Notes: generated by a model from the letters alone, not told the origin. A stretch of DNA of 64,000 nucleotides from Candidatus Gastranaerophilales bacterium (GCA_017461425.1 JAFTXY010000007.1:55089-119088); one strand, 5' to 3'; shown: positions 1-9,792, counted from the first letter of the stretch. Numbers and translations are program-made.

Positions 1-827
1 GCACGAGATGTTAAAAAATCATCTTGTGCTCTTTGAGCATTTGTTTTTGCATTTCTATAATAAACATCAGCGATGGTTAATTCTTCTGTTGATTTATTTT
101 GTGCGTTTTTATAAATTTCTTCTCTTTTTTTATAATTTTCATTTGTTAGATTAGCAAGTTGCTCTTTAGTTTTATAATCCATATATAGTTCTATTAATTT
201 CTTTTGTAGCGCATCTATTTTTCTAACCAATAAAACCATATCTGCATCTGATACTTTTGAAAATTTATAATTAACTTCTTTATCATCTTTCATAAAAGCA
301 TTGACTAATCCGCCACCAATCAATGCTCCTGTTGCAACAAAAGGATCACCTGCAACAGACGCACCAGCAATGGATGAAAAATTTGCAATAGGTTTCAATA
401 TTTTTTTAACGGCTGATTCACTTGGCTTATTTTCATCTGGATTTGAAAGTTTATAGATTGTGTATTTCATTGTTTCTGAGCGAGATGCTGCCGCATTCCA
501 TAAAATACTTAAATCAAAATTTGTTTTAGCTGAATCTAAATCAAGTTCATAGCTAACATCTTGTGCTAATTTTCTAAGGCTTAAATCTGCATAGTTCGAA
601 TTTGTAGTTGCGGTTTCTTGAGCTACAATTTCATTTTTTTCTTCTGTTATTGGGGTTAGATGTGCTTTTTGTTTTTCTGCTTTAATTTCAGTTTTTTCTA
701 TTGTTTCAACTTTATCTGTGTTTGCTATTTTTCCTAAAAATGGTTTTGGTTCAGTTAAATCCTTATATTCAATAGCAAAAATTGGAGAATTTAAAAGTAT
801 GAGTGATAAAATTATATACTTTTTCAT
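1..827 (-). CDS. Secreted helical protein, TolC-like segments (partial, C-terminus outside window)
   Basis: The gene reads leftward off the window edge, so about 275 N-terminal residues are visible. It starts with a clear signal peptide (MKKYIILSLILLNSPIFA). A Lys/Glu/Thr-rich linker follows, then an alpha-helical body with a Gly/Ala-rich stretch near residues 150-165 and a long amphipathic helix ending in repeated Tyr/Asn/Ala positions. That last helix resembles the helical hairpins of TolC-family outer-membrane efflux proteins. Its ATG overlaps the stop of the upstream gene (ATGA), so the two are translationally coupled. It shares the order LWN..., small-residue patch, coiled helices with that neighbour, suggesting an old tandem duplication. 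The TolC relation is an inference from pattern only. Confidence 0.6.
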   Translation of the reverse strand, partial: MKKYIILSLILLNSPIFAIEYKDLTEPKPFLGKIANTDKVETIEKTEIKAEKQKAHLTPITEEKNEIVAQETATTNSNYADLSLRKLAQDVSYELDLDSAKTNFDLSILWNAAASRSETMKYTIYKLSNPDENKPSESAVKKILKPIANFSSIAGASVAGDPFVATGALIGGGLVNAFMKDDKEVNYKFSKVSDADMVLLVRKIDALQKKLIELYMDYKTKEQLANLTNENYKKREEIYKNAQNKSTEELTIADVYYRNAKTNAQRAQDDFLTSR

Positions 828-1693
828 TTTTCATCCTCCATTGAGGAAACATTTAATGTTTTCTTTTCGTAGTTTAAATCGTCTTTATTGACATTTTGCA
901 AAGTCAAATCAAATTGAGCAACATTAAGATTATCAACAGTTTTTTTACCTGCCAATCTTGTTAACGCCATCTGATATTTTTTTACTTCTTGTTTTAATCT
1001 ATATTCTTCAATTTGTTCTTCTTCCCATTGAGAAGATGTAATTGTTATATTTAATGAATCATTTTTTTCTAAAGCTTCAGAATAATTTTTATTATGCAAA
1101 AGAAGTTGTTCTCTGCATTTTTTTAATTTTGTTAATGCGCCTTTGTATTTAAAATAATCAACGATAATTTCATCTTGCAAATCTTCAACTAAACTTGCAA
1201 GCTCAATTGCTTCTGTATCTGTTAAAGCGGGATTTTGAAGTTTTTGATTGTTTTCTTTATTGATTAAATTTGTTGCTAATCTTCCTGCTGCGTATGCACC
1301 TGATTGAATGCCATAATTCATGCCCAAAAATGATGGCAATAATGCCGCACCTGAAATGATAGCATTCATTGATTTTGCCATCATTGAAGAATGTATTCTT
1401 CTTTGTTCAGCTGGAATAGCAAGTTTTTTTATACAAAAACCAATCATTGGATTATTTGAGACTGTTGAATTCCAAAGATTTTCAATATCTTCTAAATCAG
1501 CTTTTTGTTGTTCGTTTATTTGTTTTTGCGCTTCAATTGTGTCGTCGATAAATAATGAGCCTTTAAGGGTTTGTACTTGTTGAGTGTATTGAACATCAAA
1601 ATCTTGAACTTTATCAAGTCTTATTTCGTCATTAGCAAATGCAAATGAAAATAAATTAGATAATAATAATGTTGCTAATATTTTGTTGCGCAT
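824..1693 (-). CDS. Secreted helical protein, paralog of the downstream gene
   Basis: 289 residues with an N-terminal signal peptide (MRNKILATLLLSNLFSFAFA). The body is nearly all helical. A LWN motif lies near residue 73, a Gly/Ala-rich patch (ISGAALLPSFLGMNYG) near 113-128, and charged heptad-like helices follow, ending in MALTRLAGKKT near 240. The last helix resembles the second half of a TolC-family hairpin. Start: the ATG has no Shine-Dalgarno sequence; TAATAT stands six bases before it, so the message may be leaderless. It is the first gene of a leftward operon and overlaps the next gene by four bases. No family can be named with certainty; a periplasmic or outer-membrane role is inferred. 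Confidence 0.6.
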   Translation of the reverse strand: MRNKILATLLLSNLFSFAFANDEIRLDKVQDFDVQYTQQVQTLKGSLFIDDTIEAQKQINEQQKADLEDIENLWNSTVSNNPMIGFCIKKLAIPAEQRRIHSSMMAKSMNAIISGAALLPSFLGMNYGIQSGAYAAGRLATNLINKENNQKLQNPALTDTEAIELASLVEDLQDEIIVDYFKYKGALTKLKKCREQLLLHNKNYSEALEKNDSLNITITSSQWEEEQIEEYRLKQEVKKYQMALTRLAGKKTVDNLNVAQFDLTLQNVNKDDLNYEKKTLNVSSMEDEK

Positions 1694-1852
1694 AATTAAA
1701 TATTAGCATATAAAAAATATTTAACTTTTAAATGTATATAAATATTAATTTAACTAGCAAAATTATTTTTTGAGAAGTTTTGTAAGTTTGCATTACCCAA
1801 TAATGCAATCAATATTCCCTATTAAACGCATATTATATAGAAAGGTGTCAAT

Positions 1853-2374
1853 ATGAATATTAGTCCTATGAATTCAATTTCTTTTGGTGCAACTATCGGA
1901 AGAGAAGCTAGAATTAGAAAAGATTGGAATGAAGATAAATTTAATGTTACCAATAAGAGTACAATAGCTTGTATGGATACATATGACGAACAGGTTAAAA
2001 AATTAATGGATCAAAAAAATGCAGCATATCGCCTAGATTGCTTTATGCGTTCAAACGAAGTTGATGCATTATTAAAACAATTACCTGAAGAAGGTATTGT
2101 TGACTTAAGATTATCATATCAAGAAAATTCAAGAGATCCTGAAGACAGATTTGGACACCTTAGCGTTTCTTATAGAGAACCTGGTGATGATATTGCATGT
2201 AAAATTGCAAGAGAAAATGAAGGTATTGAATTAAGAGATGCAAATTATTTAGCAAGAGATTACAATATTTGCAGACCAGTTGATGAAGATGGAAATGTTA
2301 ATAAACAACAAATTCTTGATTGGATGACAAGTTTGGTTAATTTCTTTAATTCAGGATGTAAAATCGATAAATAG
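1853..2374 (+). CDS. Lineage-specific soluble protein with N-terminal SFG motif
   Basis: 173 residues, acidic, no signal peptide or membrane segment. I do not recognise the family. It starts MNISPMNSISFGATIG, one of seven proteins in this window with a short Ile/Leu...Phe-x-Gly start. The rest is a mixed alpha/beta protein with an Arg/Asp-rich centre (SRDPEDRFGHLSVSYREPGD). An AAAGGTG ribosome-binding site lies about seven bases before the ATG. It stands alone and is followed by a strong terminator at 2401-2430, so it is a single-gene unit. Confidence 0.7.
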   Translation: MNISPMNSISFGATIGREARIRKDWNEDKFNVTNKSTIACMDTYDEQVKKLMDQKNAAYRLDCFMRSNEVDALLKQLPEEGIVDLRLSYQENSRDPEDRFGHLSVSYREPGDDIACKIARENEGIELRDANYLARDYNICRPVDEDGNVNKQQILDWMTSLVNFFNSGCKIDK

Positions 2375-2385
2375 TCAAATTTTAA

Positions 2386-3513
<1,128 letters not shown>

Positions 3514-3530
3514 TAAAACTTTTAAGTTTT

Positions 3531-3565
3531 AAAAAGAGTCGAAATTTATTTCGGCTCTTTTTTTG
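3531..3565 (+). terminator. Rho-independent terminator of gap
   Basis: AAAGAGTCGAAA pairs with TTTCGGCTCTTT (one G-T wobble) around a TTTA loop, with a T run after the stem, about 20 bases beyond the gap stop codon. Confidence 0.85.
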
Positions 3566-3618
3566 TTTATATAAATATAAAATACATAATTAGTTAAAAA
3601 ATAAAATATAAAAATTTC

Positions 3619-3646
3619 TTGACATTTTTTATTTTATCTATATTAT
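3619..3646 (+). promoter_or_regulatory. Strong sigma-70-like promoter with no gene behind it
   Basis: A perfect TTGACA at 3619-3624 is followed after 16 bases by TATTAT (TTATAT at 18 bases is an alternative). No plausible gene starts downstream; the next feature is a terminator about 55 bases further on. See the small-RNA candidate. Confidence 0.55.
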
Positions 3647-3652
3647 ATTTTT

Positions 3653-3732
3653 ATTGAATATGTAAATCAATTTTATATGAAAATAAACCAAAATATTATT
3701 GAGCATTACAAATTGTAATGCTCTTTTTCTTT
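3653..3732 (+). ncRNA. Candidate small RNA ending in an intrinsic terminator
   Basis: The segment lies between the promoter at 3619-3646 and a hairpin (GAGCATTAC/GTAATGCTC, 3701-3723) followed by a T run. The predicted transcript is about 75-80 nucleotides. The only frame inside is a 13-codon one (MKINQNIIEHYKL) without a ribosome-binding site, overlapping the hairpin. The gap terminator lies upstream, so this is not a gap read-through tail. I recognise no RNA family. Confidence 0.4.
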
Positions 3733-3790
3733 AATAACTTAAAAAAATATTTTTATGTTATAAATTCTATTTATAGGTGCACATAATTAA

Positions 3791-3821
3791 AAAACCTGAA
3801 ATTAAAATAATTTCAGGTTTT
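3791..3821 (-). terminator. Terminator of the zinc-finger gene (minus strand)
   Basis: A perfect 14-bp stem (AAAACCTGAAATTA with TAATTTCAGGTTTT) and a three-base loop. Read leftward it is followed by a T run and lies 26 bases past the stop of the 3848-4414 gene. Confidence 0.8.
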
Positions 3822-3847
3822 AATGTAAAACAGATATTTTTTATAAA

Positions 3848-4414
3848 TTAATCTTTTCTTTTGTATTTTTTTAGTTTAATGGTTCCAAATGAAAGCATAC
3901 GTATAACTGCGCATACTCCATTAAAGAAAAACTCTTTTTTGTTTTCCTTATCATAGAGCGCATTTTCTTCAATTTGTTCTGTGAATTCTTCGCCTACTAT
4001 TGTAAATAAGTTTTCCATGAAGTCTTTTTGTCTTGCTTCTGCGGTTGGAAATTCTGCTCTTATTTTTTCTAACTCTTGATTATCTAGAAATTTTGCTCCG
4101 CAAGAATAACAAGCATCTATTTTGATTTGCATTTTTGAGCTTGAAAAATTTTTCATCATTGTTGCGTTGCAATCAGCACAAATTCTAGGGATATCATCGC
4201 TAACAGGTGTGTATTTTCTATCTTTTAATGCTTCTAGAATTACTTCTGCACTTTCGTGTTGTTCATCATAGTTTTCGTATTCTTTTTTTCCGAAAAATAC
4301 TCCGCCACAACCATCAATACAAATATCTATATAGATTCCTTTTTCTTTGTCAAAAACTTTTTTCATTTCTTTTTGGCACGCAGGACATCTTACTATTTCA
4401 AGATTATCAGTCAT
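3848..4414 (-). CDS. Duplicated TFIIB-type zinc-finger protein
   Basis: 188 residues with two copies of the zf-TFIIB zinc ribbon. The first is residues 10-50: CPACQKEMKK...DICIDGCGGVFF. The second is near 79-120: CADCNATMMK...IDACYSCGAKFLD. Each copy has paired cysteines and the typical x-Asp/Asn-x-x-Glu-Leu ending. The C-terminal 60 residues are basic and may contain a short hydrophobic helix. The family is widespread in bacteria and its role is unknown. GAGG precedes the ATG. It is a single gene with its own terminator. Confidence 0.8.
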   Translation of the reverse strand: MTDNLEIVRCPACQKEMKKVFDKEKGIYIDICIDGCGGVFFGKKEYENYDEQHESAEVILEALKDRKYTPVSDDIPRICADCNATMMKNFSSSKMQIKIDACYSCGAKFLDNQELEKIRAEFPTAEARQKDFMENLFTIVGEEFTEQIEENALYDKENKKEFFFNGVCAVIRMLSFGTIKLKKYKRKD

Positions 4415-4480
4415 ATAAACCTCGTTAATACAATTACCAGCTAGATTATAGCATATTTAATTATTTGTGTCATTAAAATA

Positions 4481-5065
4481 TTAAACGCTGATATCTAAAA
4501 TTCTTCTTTGCACAAGGTTTATAAAGTTAGGAATATCTTCTCTATCTATTTCATAATCTCTACCTAAGAAATTTTGTCTGCTTATTTTAAAACCACATGT
4601 TTTGCCATAGAAGTCAAAAACATCTTGAAGCGCCTGTTTTATAACCAGTTTTTCTTTTCCTGTATCTAAAACTTTTTGTGCTATTATTGCTAGCATATTT
4701 TGAGCTACGTATTTGTAATTTGAATTTTTTTTGCTGTTTATTAGTTTAACTTCTATTGTATTTGGAGTGCTTTTTGTATAACATAAGCCTGCTATTTCTC
4801 CATTAGAATCTTTTATACAATAGTAATGGATGTCATCATTTTTTTCGCCAATATTTTCGCATAAATATTTTGCTTGCATTCCAGTTCTAAATAAATATTT
4901 AAAATCCCAAGTTGAATCAAGATTATCAATTTCTGCTATATCAAATAAGTCTTTGCAATCATATTCATAGCAAGTTGCGCTAACTGGTTTGTTTTCTGAC
5001 AAATCTTTTAGCATACATTGACTTATTGGTATTTTTCGAGTGAATGAAATGGGGTTAATATTCAT
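4481..5065 (-). CDS. Lineage-specific protein, possible GNAT-like fold, N-terminal ISFT motif
   Basis: 194 residues, no membrane segment. It starts MNINPISFTRKIPIS, matching the F-x-G start motif seen elsewhere here (Arg in place of Gly). From about residue 80, a strand pattern (YYCIKDSNGEIAGLCYTK), then VEVKLINS-like strands, a helix (AQNMLAIIAQKVLDTG) and a late FDFYGKTCGFK resemble an acetyltransferase (GNAT) fold, in which the final strand-loop often reads xxxYxKxGF. The usual acetyl-CoA loop is not obvious, so the fold is a guess. No Shine-Dalgarno sequence is visible. Confidence 0.6.
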   Translation of the reverse strand: MNINPISFTRKIPISQCMLKDLSENKPVSATCYEYDCKDLFDIAEIDNLDSTWDFKYLFRTGMQAKYLCENIGEKNDDIHYYCIKDSNGEIAGLCYTKSTPNTIEVKLINSKKNSNYKYVAQNMLAIIAQKVLDTGKEKLVIKQALQDVFDFYGKTCGFKISRQNFLGRDYEIDREDIPNFINLVQRRILDISV

Positions 5066-5110
5066 AATTATTTATTTTTGTTTACTAAAAAAATAAAACT
5101 TAAAAACAAA

Positions 5111-5137
5111 TAAATTTGCTTAAAATAAGCAAATTTA
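5111..5137. repeat. Perfect 12-bp inverted repeat between divergent genes
   Basis: TAAATTTGCTTA and TAAGCAAATTTA are separated by AAA. The hairpin lies between two divergently transcribed genes (starts at 5065 and 5184), where a terminator is not expected, so it could be an operator or the 5' UTR hairpin of either gene. Confidence 0.6.
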
Positions 5138-5183
5138 TATTTAAAAAATACTTTATATATTTATTAACTATTGGAAAAGTATT

Positions 5184-6911
5184 ATGGAATTAAATATTTT
5201 ACAGTCTTTGTTTGGCGTAAAAAAAAGAAAGCAAAATACAAATAATAATGATAAAGTTTTAACAAGCCATATAAATACTAATAATTTATCAATGCCAACA
5301 GATGAGGCCTTAGAAAGCTATGGCAGGGCGCAAGTTTCTATTCACAAGAAAGAAGCAGAGACCTTTAAAAAGAAAAACGGAACAACATTTGTTAATCCGA
5401 TAGATTTAACTTATGAGCAACTCCTTGCCAGATTTAGAAATGAAATGTTGTCATCTTTAAAAGACGAGTTTTGGCGAGATTATTTTCTTAAAAATTGCGG
5501 CCAAGAAGATACTATAATTGAGCAATATGAGATGTTTAATACATTTAAAAAATTAAACATATATCCTGCAGATTTTAGAAAAATGCCATCGGTTCTGGCC
5601 TCTATAAATAAAGATAATCTGGCTGAATTCCAAAAGATTCTTGAAAAAGTGAGTTCTTGTTTAGATGGTTCATATTTTCTTATTGAAAATATTTTATTAG
5701 AATGTGTTGATGATAATAAAACAAGAGAGTTTGCTCTTGAATTATGTGAGATTGAAAACATTCCTCTTAAAACAATATTTAAATATGTTTTCGATTACTA
5801 TTATGCATTGAAAGAAGACCAAGTAAAGGCTAAGCAAATAAGATGTAATGCAAAAAACGACCCACTTGTTAAAACGATTAATGCAATTAATAGTACTAAT
5901 GTTGATTTAGTTCCAAAAGACATGAAACCAACTCCTTTGGATGTGCTTAATATTAAGCCATCTTCTTTGGTTTTAGTGCATATGACAAATTACGAGCCTG
6001 AAAATGGCAAAATTTCATCCACAAGGGATAAAATAGGAGGAACGAGAAATAGTGTTCATTTTACTTTGAACCATCCAGTTGCTGCTCATAGAGCTGGTGA
6101 TTGGGATGAAATGAATTATGCAATAATTATGCCATATGAATCAACTATAAATTCAAACTCTAAAAATAAATTTATCGAAGGTATGCCTAATGATATTTAT
6201 ACAAATGGGTCTGTTGATATTCCTGAAGGTTCAATTATTGTAAAATATACTCCAGAATTAGATGGTGAAATAAAATTTTCCAAACACCCAACTTTGACTG
6301 GTGTAAGGATTATCGAAATTTCTGTAAAACCACACGATGTTATTCCTTATATAATTGAAAAAATGGGATATACATATTGTGGGGCGAATGCATTAATGGG
6401 TTTATTTAGTCAAGATGATGCTGAAGTTAAGGATTACGATAAAACCGTTGCAAAGTATGATGCTTGGGCTAGATTTTGCGAAACTCAAAAAATAAAACCA
6501 AATAGACACACAGGAAGTTTGGGTAATATCATAGAAGAGGTTATAGAGAGTATTGGATTGCTACAAAAGAGCAATTCTTGGTTAGTTGATGATGTTGGGA
6601 AAAAATATAATTTTAAAAAACATTGTTTAGAAGCATTGAAATATGCTAAGACTCTTGAGAAAGATGGATATTTTTCTTATTTGGATTTAGATAAATTAAT
6701 CAATTTGATAAAAAAATCAGCATCACCAATAGAAGCAATTGATGAAATTCAAAAAGAGTTTAAAATACATCCTGTTTCTGAATTAGATTTTTTTATATTA
6801 TCTTCAAATATAATTCCAATTGAACTATATTCTGAATGGTATAAGGCGAGTAAAGATAGGGATGATTTGCTAAAATATTTATCCAGTTGTATGAGGTATT
6901 ATCAATATTAA
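5184..6911 (+). CDS. Large hypothetical protein with an ADP-ribosyltransferase-like central region
   Basis: 575 residues, soluble, start MELNILQSLFGVKK (again an F-G start motif) followed by a Lys/Asn-rich linker. Residues 70-230 are helical. Residues 262-360 carry a patterned core: LVLVHMTNYEP (His266), RNSVHFTLNHPV (290-299), HRAGDW (302-307), the strand YAIIMPYE (312-319) and DIYTNGSVDIPEGSIIV (337-353). The order His-x-Thr strand, His-Phe-Thr strand and later hydrophobic strands resembles KptA/PARP-type ADP-ribosyltransferases. This is inference; I do not recognise a named family. The C-terminal 200 residues are helical. A GGAAAAG site precedes the ATG. A terminator follows at once. Confidence 0.65.
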   Translation: MELNILQSLFGVKKRKQNTNNNDKVLTSHINTNNLSMPTDEALESYGRAQVSIHKKEAETFKKKNGTTFVNPIDLTYEQLLARFRNEMLSSLKDEFWRDYFLKNCGQEDTIIEQYEMFNTFKKLNIYPADFRKMPSVLASINKDNLAEFQKILEKVSSCLDGSYFLIENILLECVDDNKTREFALELCEIENIPLKTIFKYVFDYYYALKEDQVKAKQIRCNAKNDPLVKTINAINSTNVDLVPKDMKPTPLDVLNIKPSSLVLVHMTNYEPENGKISSTRDKIGGTRNSVHFTLNHPVAAHRAGDWDEMNYAIIMPYESTINSNSKNKFIEGMPNDIYTNGSVDIPEGSIIVKYTPELDGEIKFSKHPTLTGVRIIEISVKPHDVIPYIIEKMGYTYCGANALMGLFSQDDAEVKDYDKTVAKYDAWARFCETQKIKPNRHTGSLGNIIEEVIESIGLLQKSNSWLVDDVGKKYNFKKHCLEALKYAKTLEKDGYFSYLDLDKLINLIKKSASPIEAIDEIQKEFKIHPVSELDFFILSSNIIPIELYSEWYKASKDRDDLLKYLSSCMRYYQY

Positions 6912-6940
6912 AAAAACGCTCCAAATCGGAGCGTTTTTTT
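6911..6940. terminator. Bidirectional terminator between convergent genes
   Basis: AAAAAACGCTCC and GGAGCGTTTTTT form a 12-bp stem with A and T runs on both sides. It overlaps the stop of the upstream gene and serves gatA on the other strand. Confidence 0.9.
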
Positions 6941-6950
6941 AATAAATTGT

Positions 6951-8411
6951 TTATATATTTGGTCTTTGAGTATAAACTCCAAGTTCTTGTTCTAGAGCAT
7001 ATGCGCTTTGTAATAAAGTTAGTTCATCTAGATTTTTTGCAATTATTTGTAGACCAACTGGCATACCTTCTTTATCGAAACCGCAAGGCATAGATAAAGC
7101 TGGCGCTCCAACAAGATTTGAAGATATTGTTGCAATATCTGTTAAGTACATTTCTAATGGATTATTTGCTTTAGAATTCAAATCAAATGCAGTTGTTGGA
7201 CAAGTTGGAGAAATCATTATATCAACTTCTTTGAATGCTTGATTAAAATCATTTGCAATCAATCTTCTTAATTGTTGAGCTTTTTTATAATATGCATCAT
7301 AGTATCCGCTTGATAGAGCATAAGTTCCAAGCATTATCCTTCTTTTAACTTCAGGACCAAAACCTTCTGCACGAGTTTTACAATACATATCTAAAAGATT
7401 TTGTGCGTCTTGTGCTCTATATCCATATTTTACACCATCAAAACGAGCTAAGTTAGAGCTCGCTTCTGCTGTTGCAACAATATAATAAACACCAATTGAA
7501 TGTTTTAACAATGGTAATGAAATTTCTTTTATTGTTGCGCCTAGTTTTTCATATGTTTTTATAGCATTTTCAACACTATTTTTTACATCATCAGAAACGC
7601 CGTCTGCTAATAATTCTTTTATAACACCAACTCTTAAGCCTTTGATGTCTTTTTTAAGATTGCCAGAAATGTTGCCAACCTCAAGATTTAATGATGTAGA
7701 ATCTTTTTCGTCATAGCCTGCAATTGCTTCGTATAAGTGTGCAATATCTTCAATGCTTCTTGCAAATGGACCTATTTGATCTAATGAAGAGGCAAAAGCT
7801 ATTAAGCCATAACGAGAAACTCTTCCGTATGTGGGTTTAAAGCCTGTAATGCCGCAGAATGATGCTGGTAAACGGATTGAACCACCTGTATCAGAACCAA
7901 GTGATAATGTTACTTCGCTTGATGCAACACTAGCTGCAGAACCGCCTGATGAGCCACCAGGAACTTTATTAAGATTATATGGATTTCTTACAATATTGAA
8001 AGCAGAGTTTTCATTACTTGAACCCATAGCAAATTCATCCAAGTTTGCTTTTCCAAGTATTGGAACTAAATTTTGTTTTAATTTTGTTGTAATAGTTGCA
8101 TCATAAGGAGAAACAAAATTTTCTAAGATTTTTGATGAGCATGTTGTTTTAGAGCCAATCATGTTCATATTATCTTTAAGGGCTGTCGGAATACCTGCAA
8201 GCATTGGAATTTCTTCGTTGCGGGCAATTTTATCATCAACTTCTTTAGCGGTTTTTAATGCTGATTCCACAGTTAAAGAATTAAATGCGCCCAATGTTTT
8301 ATCTAATTCTTCAATTCTTTTGATTGAAGCTTGGGTTAATTCTAGTGCACTAACTTCTTTATTGATTAGAGCTTTATGTTGTTCAACAGCTGTCTTTTTA
8401 AGTAATTCCAT
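6951..8411 (-). CDS. gatA: Asp-tRNA(Asn)/Glu-tRNA(Gln) amidotransferase subunit A
   Basis: 486 residues, full length. GatA releases ammonia from glutamine for amidation of Glu-tRNA(Gln) or Asp-tRNA(Asn) by the GatCAB complex. The amidase signature is intact: the catalytic Lys in IPTALKDN (near residue 77), PGGSSGGSAASV (about 150-161) and the second serine in GSDTGGSIRLPAS (about 172-184). The C-terminus ends with the usual LQSAYALEQ helix. GGAG precedes the ATG by nine bases. gatB and gatC are not adjacent. It diverges from yraN with 39 bp between. Confidence 0.98.
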   Translation of the reverse strand: MELLKKTAVEQHKALINKEVSALELTQASIKRIEELDKTLGAFNSLTVESALKTAKEVDDKIARNEEIPMLAGIPTALKDNMNMIGSKTTCSSKILENFVSPYDATITTKLKQNLVPILGKANLDEFAMGSSNENSAFNIVRNPYNLNKVPGGSSGGSAASVASSEVTLSLGSDTGGSIRLPASFCGITGFKPTYGRVSRYGLIAFASSLDQIGPFARSIEDIAHLYEAIAGYDEKDSTSLNLEVGNISGNLKKDIKGLRVGVIKELLADGVSDDVKNSVENAIKTYEKLGATIKEISLPLLKHSIGVYYIVATAEASSNLARFDGVKYGYRAQDAQNLLDMYCKTRAEGFGPEVKRRIMLGTYALSSGYYDAYYKKAQQLRRLIANDFNQAFKEVDIMISPTCPTTAFDLNSKANNPLEMYLTDIATISSNLVGAPALSMPCGFDKEGMPVGLQIIAKNLDELTLLQSAYALEQELGVYTQRPNI

Positions 8412-8415
8412 TAAT

Positions 8416-8444
8416 TTTACTCCATATAATATTTGTCTTAAAAT
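8416..8444 (+). promoter_or_regulatory. Predicted leaderless promoter of yraN
   Basis: TTTACT, 17 bases, TAAAAT, then exactly six bases to the ATG at 8451. There is no Shine-Dalgarno sequence, so transcription probably starts at the start codon. Confidence 0.5.
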
Positions 8445-8450
8445 AATTGT

Positions 8451-8810
8451 ATGACAAATAAAACTATTGGTAAATATGGAGAAGATTTAGCAAAAGATTT
8501 CTTAATAAAAAATAATTTTGAAATCTTGGAAATGAATTATAGATATTCAAAAATTGCTGAAATAGATATAATTGCAAAAAAAGGCGACACTGTTCATTTT
8601 ATAGAAGTTAAAACCAGAACTCAAACATTTTTTGGAAGTCCATTAGAAGCTATTAATCAAAATAAATTAAAACAAATATATTCATGTGCAAAATACTATT
8701 TGCAAAATTCAAAAAAGCATTACAAAAAAATGCAAATAGATGCAATCGGAATTGTTTTAAATAAAAAGGAATTAGTTAAGATTGATTTTATAGAAGATAT
8801 TTCTATTTAA
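8451..8810 (+). CDS. YraN/UPF0102 family endonuclease-like protein
   Basis: 119 residues, normal for UPF0102. The family has a Holliday-junction-resolvase-like (PD-(D/E)xK) fold; its cellular role is not settled. Visible signatures are GKYGEDLAKDFL (residues 7-18), the predicted catalytic AEIDIIAKKGD (35-45) and FIEVKTRTQ (49-57), then the helix with AINQNKLKQI. The start has no ribosome-binding site, and a -10 box sits six bases upstream. The stop overlaps the stop of the convergent gene at 8807 by four bases, with no terminator between. Confidence 0.93.
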   Translation: MTNKTIGKYGEDLAKDFLIKNNFEILEMNYRYSKIAEIDIIAKKGDTVHFIEVKTRTQTFFGSPLEAINQNKLKQIYSCAKYYLQNSKKHYKKMQIDAIGIVLNKKELVKIDFIEDISI

Positions 8811-9619
8811 ACTTCTTTTGCATCAATAGAATCAAATTCTTTTCTTGCAATTTCTTGAACAAGTTTTCCTTTGATGAAATTTTTGCTTGCATTTTTCTTA
8901 ACATCATTTGATAGACTAGAATATAGTTTACCAGTTGCTAGACTGCCAGCTAAAATTGTTCCTAGTGGTATTTGGAATGATAAAGCAGAAGTCAATTTAG
9001 GATGTTTTTCTAAAAATGGAGTTACTGTTTTATCTATATATTTACCTAATTTTGTTGCATTGATTTCATCTTTTAATTTGGTTAATTCGCTTGTTAAAAA
9101 TTCTCCAGTTTTTGATAAAGTGGAATTAATCGCTTTTGAATTTTTCTTAATGGCAACAACGCCTAAAGTTGCAACGCTTGTCGCTAGAAGAGCGCCTGTA
9201 ATAGCTAAAGCCTTTTTAATAGGTTTTTCTTTTTTGTTATTGTTAATGTTATCGTGTTTTTTTGTTTTTGGAAATTCTTTTGTTGAGAAATCCATGACTA
9301 TATCAGCTGCTTTTGTAGCCACTAAAAAACCCAACCCCATTCCAGCTTTCGCTGCTAATTTCCCAGGTTGGGCTAATGCTATACTTGTTCCTACTAGTGC
9401 TGTTGTTATTGCAGGCATCGATTTGAATAATCGCATTTTATTGCTATTCTCCACCTGTTTATGTGCTTTCACAACACTGTGCATCATTAAATGCTCGTCG
9501 CTCATTTGCTCATAATGCTTGTAACGCGTCGGCTTTTTGTTGCCTTTCGAAATTTCGTTTCCTGTAAAAGTATTGAAACCTTTGGTTTGATTACTTTTAG
9601 AAATTAAATTAATTTGCAT
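8807..9619 (-). CDS. Lineage-specific membrane protein with N-terminal F-x-G motif
   Basis: 270 residues. The first 25 residues contain two Phe-containing turns (KGFNTFTGNEISKG) like the start motif of other proteins here. A basic segment and four hydrophobic segments follow (about 67-85, 90-105, 137-158 and 212-232), the second half linked by an amphipathic helix. There is no signal peptide. I do not recognise it. The start is supported by the conserved motif; the upstream region is A/T-rich with only a weak ribosome-binding site (TGAGGAATA). Single gene, convergent with yraN. Confidence 0.65.
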   Translation of the reverse strand: MQINLISKSNQTKGFNTFTGNEISKGNKKPTRYKHYEQMSDEHLMMHSVVKAHKQVENSNKMRLFKSMPAITTALVGTSIALAQPGKLAAKAGMGLGFLVATKAADIVMDFSTKEFPKTKKHDNINNNKKEKPIKKALAITGALLATSVATLGVVAIKKNSKAINSTLSKTGEFLTSELTKLKDEINATKLGKYIDKTVTPFLEKHPKLTSALSFQIPLGTILAGSLATGKLYSSLSNDVKKNASKNFIKGKLVQEIARKEFDSIDAKEV

Positions 9620-9792
9620 TATTCCTCACACAAAAGATAACTTTCCACAATAAATTGTTATCTATACAATCATTCTATAATATTTTTAAAATAAATCAAC
9701 ATATTGTGAAGTTAAATTAAATAAATTGAATGATAATAAGCAATAAAAAAGTATTATGGTATAATTTAAAGGCTAGCTAATTTTGGGGAATT

